Shown: positions 8,949 to 16,207 of the stretch, piece after piece | Numbering within the stretch: the stretch's first letter is position 1 | Layout: each line of letters starts with the position of its first letter | Assembly (NCBI GenBank): GCA_002771355.1 | Contig: PCSU01000003.1 | Span: 1-30,216, forward strand | DNA from: a candidate division WWE3 bacterium CG22_combo_CG10-13_8_21_14_all_39_12 | Lineage (GTDB): Bacteria > Patescibacteriota > 4484-211 > GCA-002791395 | Direction: 5' to 3' | Length of the DNA stretch: 30,216 bases | Position numbers and translations under genes: made by a program | The notes under the pieces: model-generated | What the model was told of the DNA's origin: nothing | Databases searched by the model: none | What the model saw: only the letters and a program-made list of their open reading frames with translations

Positions 8949-8954
8949 TAAGGC

Positions 8955-10019
8955 ATGTCTACAACATTTGCAGAGTCAATTCTAAAGTTTACTGAACATG
9001 TGCAGATCGAAAGAGGTTTATCTTCAGCTACAGCTGATAAGTATGATTATCGCTTAAATCGATTTATGCAGTGGATGCAGCACCATTTAGAAAAACAAGT
9101 TATTCATACAAAAGACATAGACCTTGATGTGATAAGAAAATTTAGGATTTTTTTGAGTAACAAAGATCTAAAAGAATCAACGCAGTACAATTATTTAGTT
9201 ACCATCCGATCGTTTTTAAAGTATTTAGTACGAACCGGTGAAGGGATTGTTGAACCGGAAAAAGTTGTTCTTGCAAAGTATTCACCATCCCAAAGTGTAA
9301 AGTTTTTAAATAGAGATCAACTCAAAGATTTTCTTGAAGCGCCAGATACAAGAATAATTGCGGGACTACGTGACCGTGCATTACTGGAACTTTTATTTAG
9401 CACAGGACTTCGGGTTTCGGAATTAGCTAGATTAAATCGTAATGATATAAATTTTAAAATTCGAGAATTCTCAATTGTTGGTAAAGGGGGTCGCCGTAGA
9501 GTTGTATTTTTAAGTGATGAAGCAGTTGAGTGGGTTTCAAAGTATCTTGATAGGCGTGATGATACATATGTACCTCTTTTTTTACATTATTCAGGCCCTC
9601 ACGCAAGTAAGTGGGTTGATAAGCCTGACGTGACAACAAAAAACGCCTCGACGAGCTCTAAGGGGTCTAAAACGCTCGAAAAGAAAAAACCTGACCAAGG
9701 ACACCTCGGTGAGGTTGAAGAATTTCTTGAAGACCCAGATGGAGAGAGATTTCGACTCTCAGTTCGTTCGATTCAAAGACTGGTAAAAAAATATGCAAAA
9801 AAAGTAGGGGTTGCGGTGGATGTAACCCCACATGTTTTGAGACATTCATTTGCAACCGACTTGTTACAGGCTGGAGCTGATCTTCGTACTGTACAAGAAT
9901 CTCTGGGTCATAAAAATGTCTCTACTACTCAAATCTATACCCATATTACAAACCCTCAACTCAAAAAGGCGCATGAACAATTTCATGGTTCATGGAGAAA
10001 ACGAACAAAAGAAAATTAG
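8955..10019 (+). CDS. Tyrosine recombinase, XerC/XerD family, with inserted linker
   Basis: Residues 1-105 form the SAM-like N-terminal core-binding domain, and residues 115-345 the catalytic domain. The full catalytic set is present: R153 (TGLRVSEL), K177 (GKGGRRR), H293 and R296 (HVLRHSF), H319 (LGHKNVSTT) and nucleophile Y328 (IYTHIT). At 354 residues it is about 50 longer than typical XerC/D (about 300). The excess lies at about residues 212-262, between the K177 hairpin and the helix before H293, and is rich in Lys, Ser, Thr and Asp, so it is probably a flexible loop. Family members resolve chromosome dimers at dif or move integrated elements. No integrase-type cargo, att repeats or tRNA target surround it, so a housekeeping Xer role is more likely. 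The 783-base non-coding region lies directly upstream. Confidence 0.9.
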   Translation: MSTTFAESILKFTEHVQIERGLSSATADKYDYRLNRFMQWMQHHLEKQVIHTKDIDLDVIRKFRIFLSNKDLKESTQYNYLVTIRSFLKYLVRTGEGIVEPEKVVLAKYSPSQSVKFLNRDQLKDFLEAPDTRIIAGLRDRALLELLFSTGLRVSELARLNRNDINFKIREFSIVGKGGRRRVVFLSDEAVEWVSKYLDRRDDTYVPLFLHYSGPHASKWVDKPDVTTKNASTSSKGSKTLEKKKPDQGHLGEVEEFLEDPDGERFRLSVRSIQRLVKKYAKKVGVAVDVTPHVLRHSFATDLLQAGADLRTVQESLGHKNVSTTQIYTHITNPQLKKAHEQFHGSWRKRTKEN

Positions 10020-10048
10020 AAATACTAGAAACTCATCCAACGATTTAG

Positions 10049-10077
10049 TTGTTTGGTATGAAATATGATTATATACT
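10049..10077 (+). promoter_or_regulatory. Promoter of the Clp-like ATPase gene
   Basis: TTGTTT (10049-10054), a 17-base spacer and TATACT (10072-10077) precede ATG 10094 by 16 bases, giving a leader of about ten bases without a Shine-Dalgarno sequence. Confidence 0.5.
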
Positions 10078-10093
10078 GATCACGTAGTCTCTT

Positions 10094-12508
10094 ATGCAAA
10101 AAGGTAAATTGAACGTCGTTAATTATATAAATGAAATATTCCCGCTCATAGGGTTTATAAAATGGTTCACCATTGATACGCTATATTTCTTTTACAAGTT
10201 TTCCACACATACAACCTTAAACGTATTTGATAACTTAGGATTAGGTTCAATCCTTAAACATCTGTTTGCGCCATTTCGTAGGGATAAAACATTTGCAGGG
10301 TATTTTATTGGAATTACCATAAGGTTAGTGTGGACACTGGTAAGTTCTGTCTTTATAGCGGCGTTATTTATCTTTTTTATTGTATTGCCAGTAGCATATT
10401 ATGGTTTGCCTTACTATTTGTACTTACAAAACCCATTGTTTTTGCTACCATACGCTTTTGTAATCATTGTTTGGTACTTAATTATTCGACGCAGACGCGC
10501 GTACTGGAAACGTATTGAAACAGGGGTTTTGAGTGACAGATCCGTTCGTAAGCATATTTGGAAACGGTTATCTCTTAATCCAAAGGATGCCGATGCGATA
10601 TATGTTTCGTCTGTTATTCAAAAAGATCCTTCAGGGTTAAAAGCATATTTGCAGAAGTTTCGTTTGAACGAAAGAGATTTTATATCTGCTAAAACATGGG
10701 TGTTACGCGAGTTATGGAATACACGTAGGTGGCAGTACTGGCGTGATGAGTTCTTTTTTCGGTCAGAGGGAGTGAATCGTGGGTGGTTTGCAGGGTTTTT
10801 ACCTGAATTAAAGAGGTATTCAGTTGATCTCACTGAACAAGCTTCTCGTGGAAGATTACCTGAGGTTTTTGGTCGCGAGAAGGAGATGGAGACTATTATT
10901 ACCACCCTAGATAGACCTTCTCGAAATAACGTTTTAATTGTTGGTCAGGCAGGGGTTGGAAAACGTTCATTAGTATATGAAATCGCATGGTTTTTGCTAG
11001 GGGATACTTCAGGTGTGGAGATTGAAAATATTGAAGCGTTAGTTAAGCCTTTATCTGGAAAGCGTGTCATAGAGCTTAATGCTGCCGGTTTAATTGGAGG
11101 TTCAGGAACAGGAAACGTTGAAGCGAGGTTGTCTCGGGTTTTAAGGGAACTTGAAGCAGGGGAAACAATATTATTTATTAGCCAGGTTGAAAATCTTATA
11201 AATGCAGGGCTAATTGGATACCTTAGTCCCCTACTTGCATCACACACATTTCCAATTATTGCCTCAACAACGCCAGATATATATAGAAAGTATTTGCAAG
11301 AATTTTCAGAATTTATCAGTGAGTTTGAGGTAATTTTTCTTTCCCCTCCTAGTGTTACAGAGACAGTTAGGATGCTTGAGCATATTGTTGGAAATATTGA
11401 GAACAAAAAAGGCGTATTTTTTACCTACCCTGCCCTACTCGAGGCTGTTGAACTTTCAGAACGCTATATTCATAATGCGGTTTTGCCAAGTAAAGCAATA
11501 CATGTTTTGGAGCAATCTATTGAGCTTAAGGAAGGCAAAACTATTACAATCTCAACCATTCAAAAGGCACTGTCAAAGGTTACGGGTGTTCCTATTGGAG
11601 AGCTATCCTCTCAAGAGTCTGAAAAACTACTTACGCTAGAGACGTTATTGCAAGAACATATTGTTGGTCAAAATGAAGCAATTCGTACTATATCACGCGC
11701 TATGAGGCGAGCCCGTACTGGCGTTTCTGCTCAAAATCGTCCAATAGCTTCGTTTATGTTTTTAGGGCCAACAGGTGTAGGTAAAACGCTTACTGCAAAG
11801 GTATTGGCACAGGTTTACTTTACTCCCAGTACAGAAACGGTGTATAGCGAATCGTTATTAACGCAAATGGTTGAAGATAATTTTGTACGATTTGATATGA
11901 GTGAATTTTCCGAATTTGGCGCAGTAACAAACTTTGTCGAGCGTATGACTACTGAAATTAGTGAGCGGCCGTTTTCGCTTATATTACTAGATGAGTTTGA
12001 AAAAGCAGAACATAAAATTCATAATTTATTTCTGCAAATACTTGAAGATGGCAGATTAACCAATGATTCTGGTCAAACCGCTGATTTTAGAAATACTATT
12101 ATTATTGCAACTTCAAATGCAGTTACCGATCTTAAAATAGATGACGAAAGAGATAATCATGTATTACGTGGAAAATTAGAAGAAAAGTTTCCACCGGAGC
12201 TTATTAACCGTTTTGATGGACTTGTTATGTTTGATAGATTATCAAAAGATAATATGAACTTTGTGGTTAAACTTGAGCTCAATAAACTCAAAAAACGATT
12301 GCTGTCTCAACATGAAATATCTTTATCGTGGACCGATTTGTTAGTGAGTGAGCTTGGAAGATTAGGATATGACGAGGAGTATGGTGCTCGTCCATTACGG
12401 CGAATTATTCAAGATAGACTTGAGGATGTCTTAGCCCAAAAGATCTTAAGAAAAGAGCTTCAGTATGGGGATTCATATATTCTTGACGTAAAGGATCTAA
12501 ATAATTAG
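10094..12508 (+). CDS. Membrane-anchored Clp/Hsp100-like double AAA+ ATPase with altered D1 and missing pore loops
   Basis: This 804-residue protein has no Clp N-domain. Instead it starts with a membrane region (helices about 68-100 and 108-131) and a basic linker. AAA domain 1 (about 255-480) has Walker A GQAGVGKR (284-291), but Walker B is degenerate: the usual LFIDE reads LFISQ (S363, Q364), and the Arg-finger pair is missing. Domain 2 (about 510-800) is better kept: Walker A GPTGVGKT (558-565), Walker B LLDEFEK (D633, E634), sensor-1 N675, Arg finger R706 and sensor-2 GARPLRR (R766). The D1 pore segment AGTKYRGEFEERL of ClpB/ClpC is replaced by GGSGTGNVEARL. D2 lacks about 12 residues, exactly the GAPPGYVGYEEG pore loop. 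I infer an ATPase active in D2 only, possibly a scaffold or remodeller that does not thread substrate. No clpP lies nearby. Confidence 0.85.
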   Translation: MQKGKLNVVNYINEIFPLIGFIKWFTIDTLYFFYKFSTHTTLNVFDNLGLGSILKHLFAPFRRDKTFAGYFIGITIRLVWTLVSSVFIAALFIFFIVLPVAYYGLPYYLYLQNPLFLLPYAFVIIVWYLIIRRRRAYWKRIETGVLSDRSVRKHIWKRLSLNPKDADAIYVSSVIQKDPSGLKAYLQKFRLNERDFISAKTWVLRELWNTRRWQYWRDEFFFRSEGVNRGWFAGFLPELKRYSVDLTEQASRGRLPEVFGREKEMETIITTLDRPSRNNVLIVGQAGVGKRSLVYEIAWFLLGDTSGVEIENIEALVKPLSGKRVIELNAAGLIGGSGTGNVEARLSRVLRELEAGETILFISQVENLINAGLIGYLSPLLASHTFPIIASTTPDIYRKYLQEFSEFISEFEVIFLSPPSVTETVRMLEHIVGNIENKKGVFFTYPALLEAVELSERYIHNAVLPSKAIHVLEQSIELKEGKTITISTIQKALSKVTGVPIGELSSQESEKLLTLETLLQEHIVGQNEAIRTISRAMRRARTGVSAQNRPIASFMFLGPTGVGKTLTAKVLAQVYFTPSTETVYSESLLTQMVEDNFVRFDMSEFSEFGAVTNFVERMTTEISERPFSLILLDEFEKAEHKIHNLFLQILEDGRLTNDSGQTADFRNTIIIATSNAVTDLKIDDERDNHVLRGKLEEKFPPELINRFDGLVMFDRLSKDNMNFVVKLELNKLKKRLLSQHEISLSWTDLLVSELGRLGYDEEYGARPLRRIIQDRLEDVLAQKILRKELQYGDSYILDVKDLNN

Positions 12509-12528
12509 TGTTAGTATATTACATACCC

Positions 12529-12557
12529 TTGACTCACCACACGGGCTTGTGTAATCT
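12529..12557 (+). promoter_or_regulatory. Promoter of the first prepilin gene
   Basis: TTGACT (12529-12534), a 17-base spacer and TAATCT (12552-12557), the latter preceded by TGTG, which resembles an extended -10. Nine bases separate it from ATG 12567. This favours ATG 12567 over the in-frame GTG at 12558, which would begin essentially at or before the transcript start. Confidence 0.6.
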
Positions 12558-12566
12558 GTGTATACA

Positions 12567-13178
12567 ATGCGCAACAAAGTAACACATAGTGTGCAAAAAT
12601 TAGCTGGATTTACCCTTATTGAACTTTTAGTTGTGATTGCTGTTTTGGGGATATTGGCAGCGGTAGTTTTGGTTGCTGTTGATCCTGGAGCACGCATAAA
12701 TGAAGCACGTGATGCTGGTAGAAAGCAAGATTTATCAACTCTTTCGCAGGCTATTGAGACATATTTTACGTTAACTCAAGGCTCCATTCCCCGTGGCAGT
12801 AATGGACCATACACTGTTTCAGGTGGACAGTGGTATTCTGATTATAGTTTTCAGCCAACATTTTTAGATGAGCTCACTGCAAGAGAAGTTTTAAAGACTA
12901 TTCCTGCGGATCCTTCAGAGCAGCCAACGGATGTTCCAAACGGAGGTAAACCTTACTATATTTACTACGAGAATATGAGGATCAAGACTTCTGGAATTGG
13001 TTTGGAGTATGAATTAGGGTCCTATGTATTGTATTCATATTTAGAAAATCGAAGTGATGGAGATTGTTTAAAGGCAACAGATGGAGTTACAACATATACA
13101 CCTTCCAATCCAAACATGGCTATATTTTGCCAATATGTAATCCATAATGGAGAGCACGTTTCACAGTGGAATCCTTAA
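12567..13178 (+). CDS. Type IV prepilin (large pilin, paralogue of the one at 15548)
   Basis: A short leader ending in Gly precedes FTLIELLVVIAVLGI, a complete class III signal: cleavage after G14 would leave F1 and E5 of the mature pilin, followed by the hydrophobic alpha-1 helix. The helix continues into the amphipathic stretch DPGARINEARDAGR and then a ~150-residue globular head. The head carries PYYIYYEN, GSYVLYSYLEN, two cysteines near its C-terminal end (a likely disulfide loop) and a final NGEHVSQW. The same blocks occur in the prepilin at 15548, so the two are clearly paralogues. It is probably exported, processed by the prepilin peptidase at 29241 and built into a pilus or pseudopilus. 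A bidirectional terminator follows. Confidence 0.93.
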   Translation: MRNKVTHSVQKLAGFTLIELLVVIAVLGILAAVVLVAVDPGARINEARDAGRKQDLSTLSQAIETYFTLTQGSIPRGSNGPYTVSGGQWYSDYSFQPTFLDELTAREVLKTIPADPSEQPTDVPNGGKPYYIYYENMRIKTSGIGLEYELGSYVLYSYLENRSDGDCLKATDGVTTYTPSNPNMAIFCQYVIHNGEHVSQWNP

Positions 13179-13205
13179 TCCTCTCTCTGGGAAAAATTGC
13201 ATGAA

Positions 13206-13241
13206 AAAAGCGCTAGCCAGATAAATCTGACCAGCGCTTTT
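13206..13241. terminator. Bidirectional intrinsic terminator
   Basis: AAAAGCGCT (13206-13214) pairs with AGCGCTTTT (13233-13241). The inner CAGA and TCTG extend the stem with two mismatches around a TAAA loop. It has T runs on both strands and lies between the convergent prepilin and secreted-protein genes, so it should stop transcription from both sides. Confidence 0.85.
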
Positions 13242-13263
13242 GTTATTCTTACTTCTCCAATTC

Positions 13264-15219
13264 TTACCGAGCACGAGTAATACTTGAGAGGAATATTCTC
13301 CAAGGACTGCGGGGTTCGGCTTCTACGCAGTTGGTCCACACTGAGGTCACTGCCGTGTACAAATCTTTGGTCTGATTCGCAACGGTAGTAACAGCAGCGG
13401 ACGTCCCTACATTTTCTTCAGAGACGACCATGAAGCTTGGGCACACGGTGCCCGCATAATGTAGCGTCAGAATTGGCTGATCATCACTGAGCGGTCGCAG
13501 TTGCAGACCATCCGATGAATCATCAACCATTACGACATCAAACTTGGTGCCGATTCGGATGGCAATCTCGCGAGCAGCCTCGTTCCAAAGAGTCTTCATC
13601 CCAGCGGGTTCGTGTGTAACGACATGGACAATACCTTCTTCGGAATTGGGAATGTCCATGATCATGCGCACAGCGATTGCCCCTACGGGAACAGCAGATT
13701 TTGCATAGATGCTCACGGTAATATCAACGACATCGCTTGAAGTAATCCCTCTGGGTTCAGAGAGGCTACCCAACTGGATGTAGTTGTATTCAGCTTCGTT
13801 CGCAGCACCAACGCCTTGAAGGCTTTGTGGTGCTCTCACATCGTAACGTACCGTGGCAGCCGGGTTGTCTGGACCATACTCGACATCAGTGTTGCTTGTC
13901 CGCAATCCACCGATAATTGCGTTGGGATCTGGATGGCTTCCCGTGCAATTGGACCAAAAGTTATTGATGGCGGCAGAGATATCTGCGCCGTCAACATTCG
14001 GTGAGTAGGTTGTAGCAACCGGGTTGTAGGTATCGTTAGCCGTATTGTACGCGGCATTGATTCCTACCGTGTCGGCCAGTAGCGTGTCGCTTCTTGCTTC
14101 TGGGTCGGTGCTTACACAAGGAGTGATACTTCCAAACTCGTAGTCTTGGCTTGGGTCAGTCCCTGCGTATTGTGTTTGGCCAAATACCGTGGCACGACCT
14201 GGTTGACGAATCCTCAGGTCAGCCGTGACGGCATTGTCCAGTTCGACCACAAAAGGATCTGCAGTGATGTTGATGACCGTGGTTTCCGTAGAACCGACCA
14301 CCGGTTCGAACGACAGGGTTGCCGTTTCACCAACAGAATCGAGTTGTGGCGTTAGGTCACCCAGTGTTCCTGTAGTCTGAGTCTGGTTACGTGCGAAGAC
14401 GTTTAGTCCTGTCACACCACCAGATACTACAGCAACGGTGCCCATATGGCCTGTAGGTCCTGTTGTCGGAAGATACGGGGGCGTGGACGCTGGGAATAGG
14501 ACTTCATAGTCATAGGTACCGATATCGTCCACGCTGACAGTATAGGTACCATCACCAATAGAGGTTCCCGTTCCCACAACAGTGCTTGTACCCTGTTGAA
14601 GAATGTTGATAGTGGCACCAGCGAGACCGGTATCACCAACATCTTCTTGGCCGTACGGTTTCACGGCATCGTTTACGATTTTACCGCTTACTGTGTTGGC
14701 CTGAACGGTAGTATTGAACGTTGCGCCCTTTAGATCGGCGTAGGCTCCTCCACACCATGCAGCAGACTTGTTCACACCAGTCCCATCAACCGTGATACCG
14801 GTAAGGCTACCCGCGGTGTTAGAGGTGATGGTGAACTCCATGACCGTTTCTGTGGCACTGTCGATTTGTCCAGGTGCAGTCAGTGTGGCACCGTAGGATG
14901 TTGCGGTAGATTCCTGAGATCCGCTGACGATGTTATACCCAGCAGAAACTGTGTAGCTGGTAATAGCCGCATTGGGGTCAACATCAAGATAGATGCCAAC
15001 GGTGTCAAAGCAGCTACCCGTGTCTGCAGTTACATTCACCTGAACGGTGATCGCTTGGCCAGCCTGTGTGGTTGCAGGGGCAACTAACGAAACAGACACG
15101 GACAGAGCGTCAAGATCCTCTGGTCCGTTCGTTGCTGCCGAGATGATTCCCGGCATCAACAAAAGTGCTGCCAAGATCACAATGATCAGCAGCTTTGAAT
15201 ACTTCCGTGCTTTAAGCAT
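13264..15219 (-). CDS. Large secreted multi-domain surface protein, GC-rich relative to neighbours
   Basis: A signal peptide (basic start, hydrophobic core about 9-27, cleavage near ISA-AT at 28) opens this 651-residue protein. Residues about 38-175 resemble a cohesin-like beta-sandwich with C70 and C156. Residues about 177-278 resemble a CnaB/SdrD_B-type domain, with GLAGATINILQ and GDGTYTVSVDDIGTYDYEV. Residues 285-635 hold two related beta-rich units, each ending in a similar block (ISAAINNFWSNC near 414-425 and YTAVTSVWTNC near 621-631), with cysteine pairs C368/C425 and C593/C631. There is no LPXTG motif, S-layer homology domain or C-terminal anchor. Sampled 60-base lines are about 55% G+C against about 35% in ordinary neighbours. 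ATG 15219 has a clear AAAGGAG site nine bases upstream. Function is not known; a surface-layer or adhesin role is an inference. Confidence 0.78.
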   Translation of the reverse strand: MLKARKYSKLLIIVILAALLLMPGIISAATNGPEDLDALSVSVSLVAPATTQAGQAITVQVNVTADTGSCFDTVGIYLDVDPNAAITSYTVSAGYNIVSGSQESTATSYGATLTAPGQIDSATETVMEFTITSNTAGSLTGITVDGTGVNKSAAWCGGAYADLKGATFNTTVQANTVSGKIVNDAVKPYGQEDVGDTGLAGATINILQQGTSTVVGTGTSIGDGTYTVSVDDIGTYDYEVLFPASTPPYLPTTGPTGHMGTVAVVSGGVTGLNVFARNQTQTTGTLGDLTPQLDSVGETATLSFEPVVGSTETTVINITADPFVVELDNAVTADLRIRQPGRATVFGQTQYAGTDPSQDYEFGSITPCVSTDPEARSDTLLADTVGINAAYNTANDTYNPVATTYSPNVDGADISAAINNFWSNCTGSHPDPNAIIGGLRTSNTDVEYGPDNPAATVRYDVRAPQSLQGVGAANEAEYNYIQLGSLSEPRGITSSDVVDITVSIYAKSAVPVGAIAVRMIMDIPNSEEGIVHVVTHEPAGMKTLWNEAAREIAIRIGTKFDVVMVDDSSDGLQLRPLSDDQPILTLHYAGTVCPSFMVVSEENVGTSAAVTTVANQTKDLYTAVTSVWTNCVEAEPRSPWRIFLSSITRAR

Positions 15220-15228
15220 AGGACAATT

Positions 15229-15235
15229 CTCCTTT
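15229..15235 (-). promoter_or_regulatory. Strong ribosome binding site of the secreted protein
   Basis: Read on the minus strand this is AAAGGAG, nine bases before ATG 15219. It is one of the very few good Shine-Dalgarno sequences in the window. Confidence 0.75.
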
Positions 15236-15259
15236 GTGAAAAAAACTTATGGATTGGAA

Positions 15260-15302
15260 ATGTACTTGAGGTACATATGATATTTTACAGTGGCGTATTA
15301 TA
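15260..15302 (-). promoter_or_regulatory. Promoter -10 and leader hairpin of the secreted protein
   Basis: On the minus strand a perfect TATAAT occupies 15302-15297, predicting a start near 15290 and an untranslated leader of about 70 bases, unusually long here. The leader holds a perfect 6-bp hairpin, ATGTAC-CTCAA-GTACAT (15276-15260), that could stabilise the mRNA or serve as an operator. No clear -35 is seen. Confidence 0.45.
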
Positions 15303-15373
15303 TGTGCAACCAGCAGTATGCTATCGGACTCAATGTAGTAACAAAATGGTGCAATATGATGAAAATTACAAGA

Positions 15374-15532
15374 TTAAGGTTGTACCCAAGGTTTAGACAA
15401 CGGGTTATCTGGCGCTACAACAGGAATGCGAGGGTTCGGAATACGTGGCGTGCTCATAACATAAAAATATATGACATTTATAGTAATTAAAATGCCGAGC
15501 ATAATACCAATAACGAGGAGTGTTTTTTTCAT
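15374..15532 (-). CDS. Small single-pass membrane protein (52 residues)
   Basis: This small reading frame begins at ATG 15532, 15 bases after the stop of the prepilin at 15548, and ends at TAA 15374. It opens with MKKTLLVIGIMLGILITINV and continues hydrophobic to about residue 26, giving one membrane helix or an uncleaved signal anchor. The remaining 26 residues are proline-rich (STPRIPNPRIPVV, then APDNPLSKPWVQP) and should lie outside the membrane. I see no ribosome binding site, so it is probably expressed from the prepilin promoter. The clean hydrophobic/proline-rich organisation and its place after a prepilin support a real gene, perhaps a pilus accessory peptide, but no family is recognised. 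It could still be a chance ORF. Confidence 0.55.
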   Translation of the reverse strand: MKKTLLVIGIMLGILITINVIYFYVMSTPRIPNPRIPVVAPDNPLSKPWVQP

Positions 15533-15547
15533 GTTATGTATTTACAA

Positions 15548-16144
15548 TCAATCCCATACTGTTTTATGTTCGCCATTTTCAAATACATACAAACAGGTTT
15601 CTTCACCAAATTGATTTGAGATATAAGTGGCGCCACTTACATTTTGGATACATTGCTTATCTTCAGTATTTTCAAGATAAGCCCACAAAACATAGCTGTC
15701 ATTAACCTGTATCAGAGAATTATTTGGACCCAAGCCAACATTTTGATAATAGACGTAATACGGATTTGGTCCATTATATGCCGGTCCATTCTGAGGATCA
15801 ACGGGTACTGTTTTTACACTTCCGTCAGCTTTTAAGATTTCTAAAAATGAGTTTGGGTACGATGCGTTCCCTTGGGCAAAACTGTAATCATATGAGTATA
15901 GTTTTCCACCAAGGATGCCTGTACCATAACCACCTTCAGGAGGTTTCTGGTCATGTGTAACCATGTAAACTTCAATCTCGTGAATAATTTGTGAGATGCC
16001 AACCTTTCGATTATTATCGTTTGCCTTTTTTATAAATAGTTTTGGATCAAGAGTAAGCAAAAGTACAGCTTGAAGGATTCCAATAACTGCAATTACAACC
16101 AATAACTCGATAAGGGTAAATCCTTGTTCAGGTGTTGTTCTCAT
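15548..16144 (-). CDS. Type IV prepilin (large pilin, paralogue of the one at 12567)
   Basis: The leader MRTTPEQG is followed by FTLIELLVVIAVIGI: cleavage after G8 would give F1 and E5 of the mature pilin. The alpha-1 helix runs on through LDPKLFIKKANDNNRKVG, and a ~150-residue head follows. The head shares PYYVYYQN, DSYVLWAYLEN, a C-terminal cysteine pair and NGEHKTVW with the prepilin at 12567, so both descend from one gene, but the sequences have diverged strongly. The gene is on the opposite strand from its paralogue, and the GC-rich secreted-protein gene lies between them. ATG 16144 is supported by a -10 eight bases upstream. The 52-residue membrane protein follows 15 bases downstream. 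Confidence 0.92.
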   Translation of the reverse strand: MRTTPEQGFTLIELLVVIAVIGILQAVLLLTLDPKLFIKKANDNNRKVGISQIIHEIEVYMVTHDQKPPEGGYGTGILGGKLYSYDYSFAQGNASYPNSFLEILKADGSVKTVPVDPQNGPAYNGPNPYYVYYQNVGLGPNNSLIQVNDSYVLWAYLENTEDKQCIQNVSGATYISNQFGEETCLYVFENGEHKTVWD

Positions 16145-16152
16145 CTTACCTT

Positions 16153-16181
16153 ATTGTAAACAGATATCTAAAAAGAGTAAA
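16153..16181 (-). promoter_or_regulatory. Promoter of the second prepilin gene
   Basis: On the minus strand TTTACT (16181-16176), a 17-base spacer and TACAAT (16158-16153) lie eight bases before ATG 16144. AAGG within the short gap is at most a weak ribosome binding site. Confidence 0.55.
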
Positions 16182-16207
16182 CATTAAAAGATAGTGGTCT
16201 AAAAAAT

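Larger units (their letters stand above)
8172..8954. other. Long non-coding region upstream of the Xer recombinase
   Basis: This 783-base stretch has no credible ORF on either strand and no tRNA, rRNA, SRP or RNase P signature that I can recognise. It is AT-rich, with isolated G tracts on its left (GGGG 8203-8206, six G at 8211-8216, five G at 8516-8520) and C tracts on its right (8716-8727, 8857-8862, 8927-8930). It holds a perfect DnaA box, a 15-base palindrome and a 9-base inverted repeat (8203-8211 and 8853-8861), listed separately or in the findings. It ends in the promoter of the recombinase gene. It is by far the largest gap in a tightly packed window, so a cis-acting role (origin, resolution site, regulatory RNA) is likelier than neutral spacer, but none is proven. 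Confidence 0.6.

Noticed and set aside
8172..8954. tRNA, rRNA, SRP RNA, RNase P RNA or CRISPR array in the long gap
   Set aside because: No T-loop sequence, conserved core or regularly spaced direct repeat was found on reading both strands.
10945..11406. 153-residue ORF on the minus strand
   Set aside because: It lies wholly antisense to the D1 domain of the Clp-like ATPase, whose motifs are unmistakable, and its own translation shows no domain or sensible organisation.
13816..15280. Several plus- and minus-frame ORFs overlapping the secreted-protein gene
   Set aside because: They are shadows caused by its higher GC content; the 651-residue frame has the signal peptide, promoter and ribosome binding site.
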